A DNA stretch of 8,227 nt. Origin: an uncultured Anaerovibrio sp. Lineage in GTDB: Bacteria > Bacillota > Negativicutes > Selenomonadales > Selenomonadaceae. Both the position numbers and the translations under genes were made by a program. Numbering within the stretch: the stretch's first letter is position 1; each line of letters begins with the position of its first letter. The stretch covers positions 1-8,227 of the forward strand of contig CAKPVW010000066.1 in assembly GCA_934196075.1 (NCBI GenBank), written 5' to 3'. Below, piece after piece: positions 6,008 to 8,227 of the stretch. A model generated the notes under the pieces. That model made no database searches. It was given only the letters and a program-made list of their open reading frames with translations, and had not been told where the DNA came from.

Positions 6008-7202
6008 CCACAAGAGCAGCATAGTTATTACAGCTTTGACGGCTTTTGTTATTGCCCTAGCCTTGATTGTAGGCACTATGTACACTTATTTTGCCAATGT
6101 CCAAAGACAGCAGTTGCGAACAGAAACAGAAATGGCATCTCTGGCTGTGAATAGTCAACAGCTGAGGTATTTGGAAAGTCTGCCCAAGGGTGATTATCGT
6201 ATTACTTGGATAGCAGCCAATGGACAGGTTCTTTATGATAGTGACAAATCCTCTCGGGAGTTGGAAAATCACCTGGCTCGAGAGGAGGTTAAAATTGCTA
6301 TGCAGCGAGGCTACGGGGAATCTCAAAGGTATTCCGGCACAATGTTGACCCGCATGCTCTATTCGGCGCAGAAGCTACAGGATGGCTCTATCCTTCGGCT
6401 AAGCATGCCCCAGCATACGGTGTTGAAGGTTGTCTGGGATATGGGACTGCCCATAGGTATTATCCTGCTTTTGGTGATAGGGTTTTCCATGGTGATATCT
6501 GCCAAGGAAACCAAGAAGGCCAATCAGGAGGAAAGCGAAGCCATGCGGCGGGAATTTACCGCTAATGTTTCCCATGAGCTAAAGACTCCTCTACATGCCA
6601 TTTCCGGATATGCGGAGCTGATGAAGAATGGCATGGTGATGGAGCAGGATACGGGATATTTTGCTGACAAGATATATAGTGAGGCTCAGCGCATGATTCA
6701 TTTGGTGCAGGATATTATTGTCTTGTCTAGATTGGATGAGGGGCAGGAAAATACCACTCGTTCTCCTGTAAATCTCTATAGCGTGGCAGAAGGGGTAGTG
6801 CATAATCTGGCGCCTTTGGCAGAGGAGCGTCAGGTTTCTCTTGAGCTGATTGGGGAGCAGGTGGTTATGGAAGGGATTCCCCAACTAATCAATAGCATGA
6901 TTTACAATATCTGCGAAAATGCCATCAAGTACAATGTTCAGGGCGGCAGTGTGGTGATTCAGGTGGCAAAAATTGCTGGGCATCCTAGGGTTTCGGTACG
7001 AGATACTGGTATTGGTATTCCGAAAAAGGATAGAAAGCGGATTTTTGAGAGATTTTATCGGGTAGATAAAAGCCACTCCAAAGAGGTGGGGGGCACTGGA
7101 TTGGGGCTTTCTATTGTGAAGCATGCCGCCAAGCTGCATAATGCCAAGCTAGAGGTGGATAGCATTGTAGGCGAGGGCACATTGATGGTTGTAAAGTTTT
7201 AA
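6000..7202 (+). CDS. phoR: PhoR-like membrane sensor histidine kinase
   Basis: The 400-residue protein has a first membrane helix at about 7-31, an outside domain of roughly 112 residues (32-143) and a second helix at about 144-167. A short linker leads to a HisKA dimerisation domain with His192 in the H-box VSHELKTPL. The ATPase domain shows the N-box around Asn303 and Asn307, G1 DTGIGIP (335-341), the F-box ERFYRVDKSHS, and G2 GGTGLGL (364-370). Only about 18 residues separate the second helix from HisKA, so the HAMP and PAS modules of larger PhoR proteins are missing. The outside segment, with RITWIAANGQVLYDSD, resembles the sensor part of Bacillota PhoR kinases. The ATG overlaps the phoB stop by eight bases (ATGCTTAA), and TTGGAGG (5987-5993) serves as ribosome binding site. 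It very likely phosphorylates the upstream regulator; phosphate as signal is inferred from context. Confidence 0.87.
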   Translation: MLNHKSSIVITALTAFVIALALIVGTMYTYFANVQRQQLRTETEMASLAVNSQQLRYLESLPKGDYRITWIAANGQVLYDSDKSSRELENHLAREEVKIAMQRGYGESQRYSGTMLTRMLYSAQKLQDGSILRLSMPQHTVLKVVWDMGLPIGIILLLVIGFSMVISAKETKKANQEESEAMRREFTANVSHELKTPLHAISGYAELMKNGMVMEQDTGYFADKIYSEAQRMIHLVQDIIVLSRLDEGQENTTRSPVNLYSVAEGVVHNLAPLAEERQVSLELIGEQVVMEGIPQLINSMIYNICENAIKYNVQGGSVVIQVAKIAGHPRVSVRDTGIGIPKKDRKRIFERFYRVDKSHSKEVGGTGLGLSIVKHAAKLHNAKLEVDSIVGEGTLMVVKF

Positions 7203-7223
7203 TCTGGAAAGGCAGTCAATAGT

Positions 7224-7262
7224 AAGCGGATGCAGCAATTTTATTTTGTGTCCGCTTTTTTT
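7224..7262 (+). terminator. Intrinsic terminator after phoR
   Basis: AAGCGGA (7224-7230) pairs with TCCGCTT (7251-7257), and the stem runs into a string of T. The loop is about 20 bases, with some possible inner GCAA/TTGT pairing. It closes the phosphate gene block 22 bases after the kinase stop codon. Confidence 0.85.
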
Positions 7263-7346
7263 TATAGGAAAAAAGGATTTTGGCTATAAATGGCGAATAG
7301 AAGAAAAGAGAAATATAGTATTGGTGTAGAAAGGGGATTTTATTAA

Positions 7347-7841
7347 ATGTCAACAGATGATCAGAAATTTTTGGTTAATGAAATTGCTTCCTCCGTCAAG
7401 GAATTATATAAGGAATTGGAAAGCTTTGCTCAGATGGCAGACGATTTCACTACTGCCGGAAAATCTTATGTGGAGCAGTCCAAGCTGTTGAAGGAGAAGA
7501 ATACAGAGACTCTCAAGGCTATTAGTCTGATTACAGATATTGCTGAGGAAACCAATCTTTTGAGTCTGAATGCTTCTATTGAGGCAGCTAGAGCTGGTGA
7601 GCAGGGCAGAGGGTTTGCTGTAGTAGCAGAGGAGGTTCGCAAGCTGGCAGAGCAGTCTAGGGCGGCTACGGAGAGCATTAAAAAGACCTTGAATGATATG
7701 AACAAGGCCGTAAATGATATTGCCCAGTCTGTCAGCACTATTGAGGCTATTGGTCAGCAGCAGGCTCAGAGCACTAGACAGATTACTGACAATCTTGGCA
7801 AGGTAAATTCTGCAGCTGATGATTTGAAAAAGCTGATGTAA
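7347..7841 (+). CDS. Small cytoplasmic chemoreceptor signalling-domain protein
   Basis: All 164 residues look like the antiparallel coiled-coil signalling hairpin of methyl-accepting chemotaxis proteins. The highly conserved tip that contacts CheA and CheW spans about 67-104, with [19 protein letters not shown] and then [18 protein letters not shown]. About 66 residues precede the tip and about 60 follow it, so each arm is short. No membrane helix, signal peptide, HAMP or recognisable sensor domain is present, so the protein is soluble and has no evident ligand input. It could be a stand-alone receptor that takes its signal from a partner, or the remnant of a longer receptor. The ATG has GGGG at 7333-7336, ten bases upstream, and a full-looking intergenic region, which argues that it is a real short gene. 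No other chemotaxis gene is in the window. No convincing promoter was found. Confidence 0.85.
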   Translation: MSTDDQKFLVNEIASSVKELYKELESFAQMADDFTTAGKSYVEQSKLLKEKNTETLKAISLITDIAEETNLLSLNASIEAARAGEQGRGFAVVAEEVRKLAEQSRAATESIKKTLNDMNKAVNDIAQSVSTIEAIGQQQAQSTRQITDNLGKVNSAADDLKKLM

Positions 7842-7852
7842 TTTTTGCTTAG

Positions 7853-7962
7853 AATATCCTGCAGTGTAGCGATTTTTTTCATGAAGGCGCCAGGCCTGCC
7901 CCTGTTCAGGTGGCTGATGACGGTGCAGCATTATATGACTTCCTCGCTGCAGGATATTTTTT
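7853..7962 (+). ncRNA. Candidate structured RNA ending in an intrinsic terminator
   Basis: AATATCCTGCAG (7853-7864) is the exact complement of CTGCAGGATATT (7947-7958), and six T follow (7957-7962). The long stem encloses about 80 bases with further structure. GCCAGGCCTG (7889-7898) pairs with CAGGTGGC (7907-7914) with a bulged GG, and TGCAGC (7924-7929) can pair with GCTGCA (7946-7951). The last pairing is mutually exclusive with the terminator stem. It matches no riboswitch or housekeeping RNA that I can recall. The minimum reading is a terminator for the chemoreceptor gene with a large loop; a small RNA or regulatory leader is the stronger reading. Confidence 0.4.
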
Positions 7963-7974
7963 AGTGAAAAAATA

Positions 7975-8003
7975 TTGACAAACAAGCATGTTTCCTATAT
8001 AAT
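7975..8003 (+). promoter_or_regulatory. Consensus sigma-70/sigma-A promoter of the tRNA operon
   Basis: A perfect -35 TTGACA (7975-7980), exactly 17 spacer bases and a perfect -10 TATAAT (7998-8003) precede the tRNA genes. Transcription would start near 8010, about 33 bases before tRNA-Val. ACAAGCA (7982-7988) and TGCTTGT (8007-8013) form an inverted repeat around the -10. Confidence 0.92.
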
Positions 8004-8042
8004 CATTGCTTGTGAGTGCGAGTTGTGGTTCGCATGGTGAAT

Positions 8043-8118
8043 GGGCGCTTAGCTCAGCTGGGAGAGCGTCTGCCTTACAAGCAGAATGTCAGCGGTTCGA
8101 TCCCGTTAGCGCCCACCA
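8043..8118 (+). tRNA. tRNA-Val (anticodon UAC)
   Basis: This is a complete cloverleaf of 76 bases. The acceptor stem GGGCGCT pairs with AGCGCCC (8108-8114), the anticodon stem TCTGC with GCAGA, and the T-arm carries TTCGATC. The seven-base anticodon loop CTTACAA gives anticodon UAC, reading GUA valine codons. The discriminator is A and the CCA end (8116-8118) is encoded in the gene. Confidence 0.97.
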
Positions 8119-8126
8119 TAAAACTC

Positions 8127-8143
8127 CGCAGGTTTTTCCTGCG
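8127..8143 (+). other. Short hairpin between the two tRNA genes
   Basis: CGCAGG (8127-8132) pairs with CCTGCG (8138-8143) around a loop of five T. No T-run follows the stem, so it should not terminate transcription. It probably serves as a spacer structure or processing site within a shared tRNA precursor. Confidence 0.5.
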
Positions 8144-8151
8144 TTAACATT

Positions 8152-8227
8152 GGCCCGGTAGTTTAGTTGGTTAGAATGCCGCCCTGTCACGGCGGAGGTC
8201 AGGGGTTCAAGTCCCCTTCGGGTCGCC
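8152..8227 (+). tRNA. tRNA-Asp (anticodon GUC), last base cut by the window edge
   Basis: The acceptor stem GGCCCGG pairs with TCGGGTC (two G-U pairs). The anticodon stem CCGCC pairs with GGCGG, and the loop CTGTCAC gives anticodon GUC for aspartate. The discriminator is G at 8225. CC follows, so an encoded CCA would need one more base beyond the window. It is in the same transcription unit as tRNA-Val, 33 bases downstream. Confidence 0.96.

Noticed and set aside
5507..6085. 192-codon open frame antisense to phoB and phoR
   Set aside because: It spans two clear genes on the other strand, has no start signals, and its composition (many His, Gln, Thr) is typical of an antisense shadow.
7853..7962. 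Signal recognition particle (4.5S) RNA, or a fluoride, TPP, glycine or other familiar riboswitch
   Set aside because: The GGAAGGAAGCAG-type SRP core is missing; GCTGATGAC resembles one strand of the fluoride aptamer, but the partner sequences do not fit.
7404..7985. 193-codon minus-strand frame over the chemoreceptor gene and the structured segment
   Set aside because: It is antisense to a well-conserved coiled-coil gene and has no ribosome binding site.
1..8227. CRISPR array, insertion sequence with transposase, or prophage genes
   Set aside because: No regularly spaced direct repeats, transposase motifs or phage genes were seen; the only mobile-like element is the gene-free inverted repeat at 83-253.

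Overview
The window looks like chromosome from a low- to mid-GC, probably anaerobic member of the Bacillota. The supporting signs are strong GGAGG-type ribosome binding sites, sigma-A-type promoters, a fructose-bisphosphate-type L-lactate dehydrogenase, and a Pho box of the TTACA direct-repeat kind. A Negativicutes/Selenomonadales-like host is my guess from overall impression; no rRNA or other marker gene is present to confirm it.

Layout. Positions 1-361 hold no complete gene. They carry a large imperfect inverted repeat (83-253) with perfect 22-base ends, and then a strong intrinsic terminator. On the minus strand follows an isolated 85-residue precursor with a double-glycine leader (362-619) and a palindrome over its likely promoter. 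Next, also on the minus strand, is L-lactate dehydrogenase (824-1780) with its own terminator and promoter. A divergent region (1781-2134) separates it from a plus-strand block of four genes: ppx/gppA-type phosphatase, ppk1, an OmpR/PhoB-family response regulator and a PhoR-like histidine kinase. This block ends in an intrinsic terminator. After it come a small cytoplasmic chemoreceptor signalling-domain protein (7347-7841), a structured terminator-ended segment (7853-7962), and a tRNA pair, Val(UAC) then Asp(GUC), behind a perfect consensus promoter. The Asp tRNA loses only its last base to the window edge.

How the genes may work together. Four TTACA units at 11-12 base spacing lie upstream of ppx-ppk. 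A Pho-type two-component system is encoded immediately downstream. The simplest reading is a self-contained phosphate module: the kinase/regulator pair senses phosphate status, binds the Pho box, and sets polyphosphate synthesis (Ppk1) and breakdown (Ppx), and possibly its own level. Both gene pairs, ppx/ppk1 and phoB/phoR, overlap by exactly eight bases, which suggests translational coupling within each pair. A separate promoter and palindrome before the regulator suggest that it can also be expressed independently.

The least explained elements are the orphan double-glycine peptide with no transporter or modification enzyme beside it, the giant hairpin at the left edge, the structured RNA-like segment before the tRNAs, and the receptor fragment with no sensor domain.
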